NCBI RefSeq assembly: GCF_039543545.1
Contig: NZ_BAABJY010000002.1
Location: 434,001-498,000, forward strand
DNA from: Luteimonas vadosa
GTDB taxonomy: Bacteria; Pseudomonadota; Gammaproteobacteria; Xanthomonadales; Xanthomonadaceae
DNA: 64,000 nt
Reading direction: 5' to 3'
The notes below the pieces were generated by a model. It was given only the letters and a program-made list of their open reading frames with translations, was not told the DNA's origin and did no database searches. The translations under genes and the position numbers were made by a program. How positions within the stretch are numbered: position 1 is the stretch's first letter; each line of letters begins with the position of its first letter. This document shows positions 18,869 through 27,194 of this stretch, in pieces.

Positions 18869-19672
18869 TCACTGCGCGGTCCAACCGCCATCGATCGGGA
18901 ACGAAGCCCCGGTGATGTTGTGCGCTTCCCTGCGGCAGAGCCAGACCGCCATGGCGGCGATGTCCTCGGGCAGTGACATGCGCAGCGAGGGTTGTTTCTC
19001 GCCCAGCAGGCTGCGCACCCCGTCCTCCCGCGTGCCGCCATCCCGGCGCGCCTCGATCTGCGGTTCGATCAGCGGCGTTTCCACCCAGCCCGGGCAGATG
19101 CAGTTCACCGTCACGCCGCCGCTGTCGCGGCTGCCCGCGCTGGCGTACTCCAGTGCCGCGACCTTGCTCAGCCCGACGATGCCGAACTTGCTCGCGACGT
19201 AGGGTGCCTTGTTGGCGGACGCCACCAGTCCGTGCACGGAGGCGACGTTGACCACGCGTCCGTAGCCCTTGGCTGCCATTGCGGGCAGGGCAGCGCGCAT
19301 GGTGTGGAAGGCGGCGCTGAGGTTGATGGCCAGGATGTCGTCCCACTTGCCCACCGGCATCTCGGCGATGGGAACGGCATGCTGGATGCCGGCGTTGTTG
19401 ACGAGGATGTCGGGCGCGGACCAGTTCGCGACCTTGTCCATCATCGCGGCGATGGCGTCCGGGTCGCGAAGGTCGGCATCGAAATGACGGACGTCGCCGC
19501 CGCCTGCGTCGTGGACCTGCCGCCGGGCGGCATCGACCTGGGCTTCGTCGCCCAGGCCATTGATCGCGACCCGCGCGCCCGCGGCGGCCAGCGCGGTGGC
19601 GATGGCCAGGCCGATGCCCGAGGTGCTGCCGGTGACCAGCGCGGTGCGACCGGAGAGGAAGGTGTCTGGCAT
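18869..19672 (-). CDS. hbdH: D-3-hydroxybutyrate dehydrogenase
   Basis: A 267-residue classical short-chain dehydrogenase that oxidises (R)-3-hydroxybutyrate to acetoacetate with NAD. It has the cofactor loop TGSTSGIG near the N-terminus, NNAG (ILVNNAGIQHAVPI), the catalytic YVASK pair, and the family-specific stretch VNCICPGWVETPLIEPQIE typical of 3-hydroxybutyrate dehydrogenases. The SFPIDGGWTAQ C-terminus also fits. The start MPDTFLSGR at 19672 matches homologues; a 22-residue in-frame extension is possible but has no family match. It diverges from the 3HB-oligomer hydrolase with 107 bases between the starts, suggesting joint control. Confidence 0.93.
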   Translation of the reverse strand: MPDTFLSGRTALVTGSTSGIGLAIATALAAAGARVAINGLGDEAQVDAARRQVHDAGGGDVRHFDADLRDPDAIAAMMDKVANWSAPDILVNNAGIQHAVPIAEMPVGKWDDILAINLSAAFHTMRAALPAMAAKGYGRVVNVASVHGLVASANKAPYVASKFGIVGLSKVAALEYASAGSRDSGGVTVNCICPGWVETPLIEPQIEARRDGGTREDGVRSLLGEKQPSLRMSLPEDIAAMAVWLCRREAHNITGASFPIDGGWTAQ

Positions 19673-19730
19673 GATGTGGTCAAGTGGGGGGAACCGGTCC
19701 ACGGTAGCAAACTCCGGCCCGCCTCCAGCC

Positions 19731-19748
19731 CGTACCAAAGTACGATGC
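19731..19748 (+). promoter_or_regulatory. Inverted repeat and shared motif in the hbdH/oligomer hydrolase divergent promoter
   Basis: CGTAC-CAAA-GTACG (19731-19744) is a perfect five-base inverted repeat in the 107-base region between two divergent starts. It overlaps GTACGATGC (19740-19748), which recurs upstream of the TonB receptor at 10544-10552. TACGAT may serve as a -10 for the hydrolase. A regulator such as the nearby CrbR-like protein could bind here; that is a guess. Confidence 0.4.
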
Positions 19749-19779
19749 GGCGGTGGCAGGCGATTGCTACGGTGGCGGC

Positions 19780-21630
19780 ATGGAAAAATTGCCCGTGCTG
19801 CCGGTCGCGACCCTTGCCTTGACCTTGCTGTGCGCGGCCTGTGCCGCGCACGGCCCCGCGCGAGGCCCCGGCCGCGCCATGACGGAGTCGCCGATGGCGT
19901 TCGAATCCGTACGGGCCACGGTGCATCGTGGCGACGACGACCTGCTTACCGCCGGCCTAGGCCTCGACGGCCTGCGCGCGCCGACGCCGCCCGCCTTCGC
20001 GGACGAGACGAAGCCGACGCCCGCGGAGCTGCGCCGGCGCGCGATCTGGAGCAACTGGCGCGGTATCGCCGACCTGTCTCCGGGTGGAGGCTACGGCGAC
20101 GTCTACGGCAGCGTGGCATCCGTGCCGGGCCGCGAGTTCGCGGCGTATGCCAGCGTGCCGGGCGCGACGCATCCGCACCGCGTGTTGTTGCAAGTGCCCG
20201 ATGGGTTCGACGCGGGGAAGCGCTGCCTGGTGGTGGCGGCGTCCTCCGGATCGCGCGGGGTGTACGGCGCCATCGCGGTCGGCGGGGCGTGGGGCTTGCC
20301 GAAGGGTTGCGCCGTGGCCTACACCGACAAGGGCGCCGGCACCGATTACTTCGACCTCGATGCGGGGCTGGGCGTCGGTGTCGACGGTCGCGTGGGGCAG
20401 CTGGACGCGGGTGGGCTTGCGTTCGCGCCGGATCAGCCGGCAGGCGCTGGCGGCATCGCCGTCAAGCACGCGCATTCCAAGGACAATCCGGAGTCGGACT
20501 GGGGCCGGCACGTGCTCCAGGCCGCCGGCTTCGCGCTGGCGATGCTCGACGAGGCATTCCCGGAGGCGGCGCCCTTCACCTTCGAGAACACCCGCGTCAT
20601 CGCCACGGGCATTTCCAATGGCGGCGGCGCGGTGCTGCGCGCGGCGGAAATCGACGATGGAAGGCTCGATGCCGTGGTCGCGGGCGAGCCGAATGTGCAG
20701 GTGGAGGGCTACGGAAGCCGCGCGCTCTACGACTACGCCACCGAGGCGGCGTTGTGGATGCCCTGCGCGCTGCTGCATCTCGAGGGATTGCCGCAACCGC
20801 CGCTCGCGGCGCAGGTGGCGCCCTCATGGTCGCAGCGATGCGCCGTGCTGGCAGGGTCCGGGGTCGTCGAAGGTGCCGATACCGCGGCACGGGCGAAGGC
20901 AGCGTACGACCACCTGCGTGCCCGCGGCTGGACGGACGAGGCGTTGCGCGCAGGCGTGCTGTCCGCTGGCTTCGATCTCTGGCGCGCCGTGGCGGTGACC
21001 TACGCCTCGGCCTACGGCCGCTACGGCGTCGGGCAGCATCCGTGTGGATATTCGTTCGCAGCGCAGGCGGCCGATGGATCGCCGCGGAAGGCGACCGACA
21101 CCGAGCGAGCGGCCTGGTGGGCGGACGGCAGCGGCATTCCGCCCGGGGCGGGGATCGGCATCGTCGACGCGAAGCGTGCTGCGCCCGACCCCGACCTGCC
21201 CGGCCTGCAGTGCCTGCGCGCGCTGTGGGATGGCGGGTCTGCAGGCGCCGACCGCGTGCGCCGCGGCATCGCGGAAACCCGTGCCTCGGCGCCACGGGAA
21301 GGCTTGCCGGTAGTGGTGGTCCACGGTGCCGACGACGGCCTGCTGCCGATGGGCTTCACCAGCACGCCTTACGTGGCCATGGCCCGGGAGGCGGGCAGGG
21401 ACGTGCGTTACTGGCAGGTGCGCCACGCGCAGCACTTCGATGCGTTCCTGGGCCTGCCCGACTACGCGTCGCGTTACGTGCCGCTGCTGCCCTACGTCTA
21501 CGCGGCACTCGATCGCGTCAGCGCGCACCTCGAGGCAGGCGCTCCAATGCCCGCGGATGCCGTGGTCGCCGCCGTGCCGCGTGGCGCGGGCATGCCACTC
21601 CGGGCCGGGAGCTTGGCGATACCGCCTTGA
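19780..21630 (+). CDS. 3-hydroxybutyrate-oligomer hydrolase (3HBOH family), exported
   Basis: This 616-residue protein carries the signature of the D-(-)-3-hydroxybutyrate oligomer hydrolase family. It has the nucleophile elbow GISNGGGAVLRAAE (mid-protein), GVYGAIAVGGAWGLPKGCAVAYTDKG before it, and VVHGADDGLLPMGF with RHAQHFDAFLG supplying Asp and His at the C-terminal end. The enzyme splits soluble 3HB dimers and oligomers, products of PHB depolymerases, into monomers. The N-terminus is a signal sequence with an imperfect lipobox (LCAAC), so a lipoprotein or periplasmic location is likely. ATG 19780 was preferred to the in-frame GTG at 19753 because the signal peptide begins there. It diverges from hbdH, which uses its product. 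Confidence 0.88.
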   Translation: MEKLPVLPVATLALTLLCAACAAHGPARGPGRAMTESPMAFESVRATVHRGDDDLLTAGLGLDGLRAPTPPAFADETKPTPAELRRRAIWSNWRGIADLSPGGGYGDVYGSVASVPGREFAAYASVPGATHPHRVLLQVPDGFDAGKRCLVVAASSGSRGVYGAIAVGGAWGLPKGCAVAYTDKGAGTDYFDLDAGLGVGVDGRVGQLDAGGLAFAPDQPAGAGGIAVKHAHSKDNPESDWGRHVLQAAGFALAMLDEAFPEAAPFTFENTRVIATGISNGGGAVLRAAEIDDGRLDAVVAGEPNVQVEGYGSRALYDYATEAALWMPCALLHLEGLPQPPLAAQVAPSWSQRCAVLAGSGVVEGADTAARAKAAYDHLRARGWTDEALRAGVLSAGFDLWRAVAVTYASAYGRYGVGQHPCGYSFAAQAADGSPRKATDTERAAWWADGSGIPPGAGIGIVDAKRAAPDPDLPGLQCLRALWDGGSAGADRVRRGIAETRASAPREGLPVVVVHGADDGLLPMGFTSTPYVAMAREAGRDVRYWQVRHAQHFDAFLGLPDYASRYVPLLPYVYAALDRVSAHLEAGAPMPADAVVAAVPRGAGMPLRAGSLAIPP

Positions 21631-21747
21631 TTCGCAGCCGTCGTTGACGGCGAGACCCAGGGCCGATTTCCGGCGGCGGGACGGTGAAGCCGTGCGCTTT
21701 CACGCGGCATTTGGCACGCTGTCCGCCCGCCTTACCCGGATCCCGCC

Positions 21748-22380
21748 ATGTCAGAGCCCAAGCCTCGCGGCCGCCATTTCTCGATGCTTCGCGAATTCCA
21801 CCTCGCCGACTGGTTCACGCTGGCCAATGCCTTCTGCGGTACCGGCGCGGTGTTCGCGGCGATGCGCTTCCTCCAGGACGGCGTCGTTAGGGACCTGATG
21901 CTGGGCATGGCGCTGATCCCGCTGGCCTTCGTGTTCGACGCGCTTGACGGCCGCATCGCCCGCTGGCGCAAGGTCGCCTCCACCCTTGGCCGGGAACTCG
22001 ATTCGCTCGCTGACGTGATTTCCTTCGGCGTCGCACCGGCGGCGCTCGCCTATGCCTGCGGCATGCAGGGTGGCTGGGACTGGGTCATCCTGAGTTACTT
22101 CGTGGGCTGCGGCGTCAGCCGGCTGGCGCGCTACAACGTCACTGCCGAAACGCTGGCCGAGGGCAGCGACAAGGTGAAGTACTTCGAGGGGACCCCGATC
22201 CCGACCAGCCTCGCGCTGGTGATCGCGCTCGCCGTGATGGCCTGGCAGGGCAGGCTGGGCGAAGCGATCTGGCTCGGCCAGTGGCAATTGGGCCCGTGGC
22301 AGTTGCATCCTCTGTCGCTGGCTTTCGCCCTGTCGGGATCATTGATGATCAGCAAGACGCTGCGAATCCCGAAACCCTAG
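21748..22380 (+). CDS. pssA: CDP-diacylglycerol--serine O-phosphatidyltransferase
   Basis: This 210-residue integral membrane enzyme makes phosphatidylserine from CDP-diacylglycerol and serine, the first step to phosphatidylethanolamine. The CDP-alcohol phosphotransferase motif DG-x2-AR-x8-G-x3-D-x3-D is complete (from DGRIAR to LDSLAD, about residues 71-94). Several hydrophobic helices follow. A small type II PssA is the usual form in this group. The ATG at 21748 gives a short polar N-terminus before the first helix. It is followed by a diguanylate cyclase after 62 bases. Confidence 0.92.
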   Translation: MSEPKPRGRHFSMLREFHLADWFTLANAFCGTGAVFAAMRFLQDGVVRDLMLGMALIPLAFVFDALDGRIARWRKVASTLGRELDSLADVISFGVAPAALAYACGMQGGWDWVILSYFVGCGVSRLARYNVTAETLAEGSDKVKYFEGTPIPTSLALVIALAVMAWQGRLGEAIWLGQWQLGPWQLHPLSLAFALSGSLMISKTLRIPKP

Positions 22381-22442
22381 CCCGGGCAGCCGCGCGAAGG
22401 CCATGCGTCGGTTAGACTTTCGGCATTCCTTGGGGGGGATGC

Positions 22443-24161
22443 GTGGTCAGCCGATTCTCTTTGCGTGCGTACCTGGCGCGGCGATCGATGGCGCACAAGG
22501 CGATGCCTTGGGTCGGCGCGCTCCTGTGCGTGTTCGTCCTGGCAGCGCGAGCGCAAGGCTTGCCGGCACTCGAGACCGCCATCTGGCCCGGTGACCGCGA
22601 GCCACCCACGCCCGCTGAACTGGCCTCGCGTGCCGCCGACCCGGGCTTCGTGGAGCAGGACGCGCCCGCGCGTTACCTTGGTCCGGATCGCCAGCGGATG
22701 CAGTGGTGGCGCGTGCGCATCGACCGGCCGTGGGACAACCCCTCGCACCCGATCCTCGCGCTGTACGCGCCGTACACCAATACGGTGCAGGTGCTGATGC
22801 CGCCCGATTACCGGTTGCGGCGCATGTCCCTGCGCTCCAGCGACTTCGACCGCACGCATTCGCGGCATGCCCTCGTGCTGGAGTTGCCGGATGCCTGGGA
22901 GCCTTCGCAGCCCGTCTACATCGGGGTCGAGCCAGGGCAGCGCCTGCCGATGCGCATGGAGCTGGTGACCAACGGGGAATTCGAAGCCGCGGACATCCGG
23001 CACCTGCAATGGGTGTGGAGCCTGTTCGCCGGGATCGCCATGGTGATGGTCGTCGTGGCGGTTTTCGGCGTGGTCATGCGCGCCCGCGAACTGCTCTACC
23101 TCGCGGCGTCGATCGCCGCCATGCTGTTGTTCCAGGGGCTCGTGCTCGGGGAGTTCTACAGTCTCCCGGTTGGCCAGTGGCTGGCGACCACGGACTACCG
23201 CATCATCTGGTTCGCACGCTCGCTGCAGGAGGCTTTCCTGCTGCTGTTCGCCGTCGAGTTCTTGGGGACTCGCCGGCACCTGCCGAACCTCGGCCGGGCG
23301 CTGCAGGTGATCGCGGCCTGCTTCCTCGTCCTGGCCGTGTTGGCGTGGGTCCCCTTGTCGCCGTTCGCGGGGAAGGCGTTGCCGGCGTTCGGGAGCGTCC
23401 TCCTGGCGCTGGGAACGCTGTTGCTCCTGGTGACGCTGGTCCTTCGCGTGCGCCAACGCAACCTCGAGGCATGGTTCTTCCTGGTCGCATGGTTGCCGCT
23501 GCTGGTGCTGGACGGGTTGCGCGAACTGGAGTTGCTGCGGCTGACCAGCCTTTACCCGGACAACGAGTACGTGCCGCTTTACGCCTCGGCCTGGGCTTCC
23601 CTGATGCTCGCCGTCGGCGTGGCCAAGCGCATGCATGCGGTGCTCGACGAACGGGACGTGGCCGTCGTGGCGGCGGAGCTCGATCCGCTGACGGGCGTCT
23701 TCAACCACCGGGCCATCCTGGAACGCTTGCAGCGCGCAGCGGCGGGCGCCGCGAACGGCGTGTCCGTCCTCTACCTGGACCTCGACCACTTCAAGCTGGT
23801 CAACGACCGGTTCGGCCATGCCGTCGGCGATGCCTGCCTGACGGTGGCGGTGGGAGTGATCCGAAGCGAGTTGCGCGCCGGCGACAGCCTGGGTCGGCTC
23901 GGCGGCGAGGAATTCCTCGCCGTGCTCCCGGGTGCCAACCAGGAGCAGGCGCTGCGCATCGGCGAGCGCATCCGGGCAGAGGTCGAGCGCGTCGGCGAGA
24001 CGGTGGCCGACCACGATATCCGCCTGACCATCAGCATCGGGCTTGCGTCCGCCGAATCTGCCGCCGCATGCGGGGACCTCGTGGACCGCGCCGACCAGGC
24101 CATGTACCAGGCCAAGGGCGAGGGCCGGAACCGGGTGCGCGTGGCCACCGCCGGGACCTGA
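22443..24161 (+). CDS. Membrane diguanylate cyclase (7TMR-DISM type with GGDEF)
   Basis: This 572-residue protein has an N-terminal signal/anchor, an extracytoplasmic beta-rich domain (about 45-190) and about seven membrane helices (195-395), the 7TMR-DISM layout. The C-terminal GGDEF domain (about 420-565) has an intact GGEEF active site at about 487-491. It should make c-di-GMP in response to a periplasmic signal. No RxxD inhibitory site is obvious five residues before the active site. The start is a GTG at 22443 supported by a GGGGGG run just upstream; an ATG 15 codons later is an alternative. TAGACT at about 22413 may be its -10. Confidence 0.85.
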   Translation: MVSRFSLRAYLARRSMAHKAMPWVGALLCVFVLAARAQGLPALETAIWPGDREPPTPAELASRAADPGFVEQDAPARYLGPDRQRMQWWRVRIDRPWDNPSHPILALYAPYTNTVQVLMPPDYRLRRMSLRSSDFDRTHSRHALVLELPDAWEPSQPVYIGVEPGQRLPMRMELVTNGEFEAADIRHLQWVWSLFAGIAMVMVVVAVFGVVMRARELLYLAASIAAMLLFQGLVLGEFYSLPVGQWLATTDYRIIWFARSLQEAFLLLFAVEFLGTRRHLPNLGRALQVIAACFLVLAVLAWVPLSPFAGKALPAFGSVLLALGTLLLLVTLVLRVRQRNLEAWFFLVAWLPLLVLDGLRELELLRLTSLYPDNEYVPLYASAWASLMLAVGVAKRMHAVLDERDVAVVAAELDPLTGVFNHRAILERLQRAAAGAANGVSVLYLDLDHFKLVNDRFGHAVGDACLTVAVGVIRSELRAGDSLGRLGGEEFLAVLPGANQEQALRIGERIRAEVERVGETVADHDIRLTISIGLASAESAAACGDLVDRADQAMYQAKGEGRNRVRVATAGT

Positions 24162-24221
24162 CCGGCTGGGCGGCCACGCCTGTGGTGCTAACCTTCCCGC
24201 TTCGCTGGACGGGATGGAAAC

Positions 24222-25373
24222 GTGGCCAAGCCTGAGCATCAAGAGAACGAATTCGAAACCCTGGCGCGCCAGTACTGGGGCGCCTGGGGCGACGCGATGC
24301 GGCAGGCATCGGCCCCGGCGACCCCGTCCCCCGGCATGGCGGGGGCCAAGGCCTGGCACGACGCCATGGACTGGTGGGCGCGAGCGGCACGCGGCGAGCA
24401 ATCCCAGGCCAACGTGGCCCTGGATCAGTTCAATGCGCAGGCCAAGCTGTGGTACGGCCAGATGCAACAGGTCGCGGCGCAGTTCGCCGGACAGGATGCC
24501 GGCGCCGGCGAGATCACGCGTGCCTGGAAGGAGGCGCTGGGCGCCGCCGGCCACAATCCGTTCCCCGAAATGCTGCGGAGCATGCGCGGTCCGGGCCTGC
24601 AGGGCATGGACCAATGGATCGAGGACGCCTCCCCGTTCCTAAGCGCGTTCCGCGACGAAGGCGCGAGCTGGCTGCGTCTTCCGCAATTCGGTTTCGCCCG
24701 CGAGCACCAGGAGCGCGCGCAACGCCTGGCCGAAGCGCAGATGGAGGTCCAGCAGCAGGCAAGCGCGTACAACGCGCTGATGCTCAAGGCCTCGCAGTCG
24801 GCCTACGAGATCTTCGAATCCAAGCTGGCCGAACGCGAGGAGCCGGGGCGGCAGCTCGATTCGCCACGGGCCTTGTTCGACCTGTGGATCGACGCCGCGG
24901 AGGAAGCCTATGCGGAGATCGCGTTGTCGCCCGAGTTCCGTACGGCGTACGGCAACCTGGTGAATGCGCAGATGCGCCTGCGCGGCGCGGTGCAGCAGGA
25001 AGTCGAACAAGCCAGCGCGATGTTCGGCATGCCGACGCGCAGCGAGCTCGACGGCGCGCACCGCAAGATCGTCGAACTGGAGCGGGCGGTGCGCCGGATG
25101 CGGGACGCGATGCCGGCGACAACGGGCGGGGCCACGCAAGCCAAGACGAGGCCGACTGCGGGAGCGAATGCCGGAACCGAACCGAAGGCGCCGGCAAAGG
25201 CGAAAGCCAAGACGAGCGCCAAGGCAAAAGCGAAGCCAAAGTCACTTGGGGCCCGCGCACGCACCCGCGCCCCGGGCAAGGGTACGAACCCCCGGTCGGC
25301 GAGCAAGCCCAAGGCCGACAGCAAGAAGGCGACCGTGCGCAAGCCGGGCGCCGCCGGCAAGGGGAAGCGCTGA
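24222..25373 (+). CDS. phaE: Class III PHA synthase subunit PhaE with long basic tail
   Basis: This 383-residue subunit activates PhaC in class III poly(3-hydroxyalkanoate) synthases at the granule surface. The family features are a Trp/Ala-rich N-terminus (FETLARQYWGAWGDAMRQ) and ASAYNALMLKASQSAYEIFESKL. The segment YGNLVNAQMRLRGAVQQEVEQ leads into a terminal coiled coil (RSELDGAHRKIVELERAVRRM). Beyond the usual end, residues about 303-383 form a Lys/Ala/Pro-rich, nearly acid-free tail resembling histone H1, PhaF and the DNA-binding tail of PhaM. The start is a GTG with GGATGGAAA before it. The stop is one base from the phaC ATG, so the genes are translationally coupled. Confidence 0.9.
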   Translation: MAKPEHQENEFETLARQYWGAWGDAMRQASAPATPSPGMAGAKAWHDAMDWWARAARGEQSQANVALDQFNAQAKLWYGQMQQVAAQFAGQDAGAGEITRAWKEALGAAGHNPFPEMLRSMRGPGLQGMDQWIEDASPFLSAFRDEGASWLRLPQFGFAREHQERAQRLAEAQMEVQQQASAYNALMLKASQSAYEIFESKLAEREEPGRQLDSPRALFDLWIDAAEEAYAEIALSPEFRTAYGNLVNAQMRLRGAVQQEVEQASAMFGMPTRSELDGAHRKIVELERAVRRMRDAMPATTGGATQAKTRPTAGANAGTEPKAPAKAKAKTSAKAKAKPKSLGARARTRAPGKGTNPRSASKPKADSKKATVRKPGAAGKGKR

Positions 25374-25374
25374 C

Positions 25375-26442
25375 ATGACCGGCCCCTTGAATTTCAGTCC
25401 GGCGAAGCTGGCCGAGGAGGCCGCGCGCTTCCAGCGCAAGCTGGGGGCCGGGCTGCAGACGCTGCGCGAAGTCGACGACGTGGACTACGGCGCGACGGAC
25501 AAGCAGGAAGTCTGGCGCGACGGGAAAACCGTGCTCTACCGTTTCAAGGGCAACGCCGAGCCGACGGCGAAAGTCCCGCTATTGATCTGCTATGCGCTCG
25601 TGAACCGCCCGTACATGGTCGACCTGCAGGACGACAAGTCGATCGTGCGCAACCTGCTGGCGCGTGGCGAGGATGTCTACCTCATTGATTGGGGCTACCC
25701 GGACCGATCGGACCGGTTCCTCACGCTGGAGGACTACATCGAGCGCTTCCTCGGTGGGGCGGTCGACCACCTTCGCCAGGAACATGGCCTGGACGGGATC
25801 AACCTGCTCGGAATCTGCCAGGGTGGGGCGTTTTCGCTGTGCTACGCGTCGCTGCATCCGGACAAGATCAGGAACCTGGTCACCATGGTCACGCCGGTGG
25901 ACTTCCACACCGACGACAACATGCTGTCGAACTGGACGCGCGGGATGGACGTCGACCTGTTCGTCGATACGCTGGGCAACGTGCCGGCGGACCTGATGAA
26001 CCTGTGCTACCTGACGCTCAAACCCTGGCGGCTGTTCGTCCAGAAGTACGTAGGGCTCGTCGACATCCTCGACGACAAGGCGGCGATCGAGGATTTCCTG
26101 CGCATGGAGAAGTGGATCTTCGATTCTCCCGACCAGGCCGGCGAGGCGTTCCGCCAGTTCATCAAGCAGTTCTACCAGGGCAACGGCTTCGTCAACGGCG
26201 GCATCCGCATCGGCGAGCGTGAAGTGCACCTGGGGCTGGTGGAAATGCCGGTGCTGAACATCTTCGCCGAGCAGGACCACCTTGTTCCGCCGGCGGCATC
26301 GAAGGCGCTCAAGGCACTGGTGGGCACGCAGGACTATTCGGAGCTGTCGTTCCGTGGCGGCCATATCGGCATCTATGTCTCCGGCAGGGCACAGAAGGAA
26401 GTGCCTGGCGCCATCCACGATTGGCTGGCGGCGCGGGCGTGA
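25375..26442 (+). CDS. phaC: Class III poly(3-hydroxyalkanoate) synthase, catalytic subunit PhaC
   Basis: This 355-residue alpha/beta-hydrolase-fold polymerase joins 3-hydroxyacyl-CoA units, usually 3-hydroxybutyryl-CoA, into PHB. The lipase-like box GICQGG places the catalytic cysteine at residue 148. Asp301 lies in FAEQDHLVPP and His330 in GGHIGIY, completing the triad. Length fits the short class III subunit that needs PhaE, whose gene is immediately upstream. No phaA, phaB or depolymerase gene is present in the window, so precursors and mobilisation depend on loci elsewhere. Confidence 0.95.
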   Translation: MTGPLNFSPAKLAEEAARFQRKLGAGLQTLREVDDVDYGATDKQEVWRDGKTVLYRFKGNAEPTAKVPLLICYALVNRPYMVDLQDDKSIVRNLLARGEDVYLIDWGYPDRSDRFLTLEDYIERFLGGAVDHLRQEHGLDGINLLGICQGGAFSLCYASLHPDKIRNLVTMVTPVDFHTDDNMLSNWTRGMDVDLFVDTLGNVPADLMNLCYLTLKPWRLFVQKYVGLVDILDDKAAIEDFLRMEKWIFDSPDQAGEAFRQFIKQFYQGNGFVNGGIRIGEREVHLGLVEMPVLNIFAEQDHLVPPAASKALKALVGTQDYSELSFRGGHIGIYVSGRAQKEVPGAIHDWLAARA

Positions 26443-26532
26443 GGCGCGAAGCGGGCTCGGCGCGCCGGTCGCCCAAGGCCGGTCCATCGGCGACGCGCTA
26501 GACTCCTGCCAAAGCCCGGAAGGCAGGCCGCC

Positions 26533-26730
26533 ATGAACGAGAACAGACCCTTCACCCGCTCCGTCGATGACCGCGTGCTGGCCGGCGTCATGGGCGGGAT
26601 CGCGCGGCGTTTCGGCTGGAGCTCAACGCTCTTGCGCGTCATCTACGTGATCGGCTCGATCGTGTCGGTAGCGTTCCCCGGCATCCTGGTCTACCTGGTC
26701 CTGTGGCTGGTCATGCCGGAAGGCGAGTGA
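26533..26730 (+). CDS. PspC-domain small membrane protein
   Basis: This 65-residue protein is a lone PspC domain. It has a polar N-terminus with FTRSVDDRVLAGVMGGIARRFGW, then one hydrophobic helix and LVLWLVMPEGE. PspC proteins sense or relay inner-membrane stress or act as small membrane regulators; no pspA or pspB is adjacent. TAGACT at about 26499 may be its -10. The stop overlaps the GTG start of the next gene by four bases (GTGA), implying tight coupling with a putative membrane zincin. Confidence 0.88.
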   Translation: MNENRPFTRSVDDRVLAGVMGGIARRFGWSSTLLRVIYVIGSIVSVAFPGILVYLVLWLVMPEGE

Positions 26731-27194
26731 GCGAAGGCGGGTTCCGGGGGGCGTCGGTTCACGGAGTCCTGCGCGCCCTGTGGCGCGTCCTCGGGATCCT
26801 CTGGACCTCGCCCAACACCATCATCGGATTGCTGCTGGGAGTCGCCGGGCTGCCCTTCGGCGCGCATGCGCACGTCCGGGCCAGGGAGCTGGCCGTGGTG
26901 TTCCACGAATGGCCGTGGGGGCCCGGCGGAGCGCTGACGCTGGGCAACGTCATCATCCACACCGGCGACAGCCTCGATGCCGAGTGCCTGACCTATGCGC
27001 ACCGCGCCGGGCTCGTCGACGAGCCCGGGGTCATCCTCGCCGACCACGAGCGCGCGCACGTGCTGCAGTACATGGCGCTCGGCCCGCTGTTCCTGCCGCT
27101 GTACCTGCTCTGCGGCGGGATCAGCGTGCGCAACCGGTTCGAGCGCGCCGCCGACCGCTATGCACGGACCGGGGCCGGGTGGTGGCCCTGGTGA
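26727..27194 (+). CDS. Putative membrane-associated zinc metallopeptidase (HExxH), uncharacterised
   Basis: This 155-residue protein starts with GTG inside the stop of the PspC gene. It has an N-terminal hydrophobic helix (about 30-44) and a beta-rich segment. A zincin motif HERAH lies at residues 107-111, followed by a second hydrophobic stretch (LGPLFLPLYLL). After that come NRFERAAD (139-143 region), where the Glu could be the third metal ligand as in M48/M56-like E-x-x-A-D motifs. It is much shorter than known M48 or M56 peptidases. The PspC coupling suggests a membrane-stress function. No family name is assigned with certainty. Confidence 0.65.
   Translation: MSEGGFRGASVHGVLRALWRVLGILWTSPNTIIGLLLGVAGLPFGAHAHVRARELAVVFHEWPWGPGGALTLGNVIIHTGDSLDAECLTYAHRAGLVDEPGVILADHERAHVLQYMALGPLFLPLYLLCGGISVRNRFERAADRYARTGAGWWPW

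Noticed and set aside
22377..24614. 745-codon minus-strand frame opposite the diguanylate cyclase and phaE start.
   Set aside because: It is an antisense shadow; the plus strand carries an intact GGEEF cyclase and the PhaE start.
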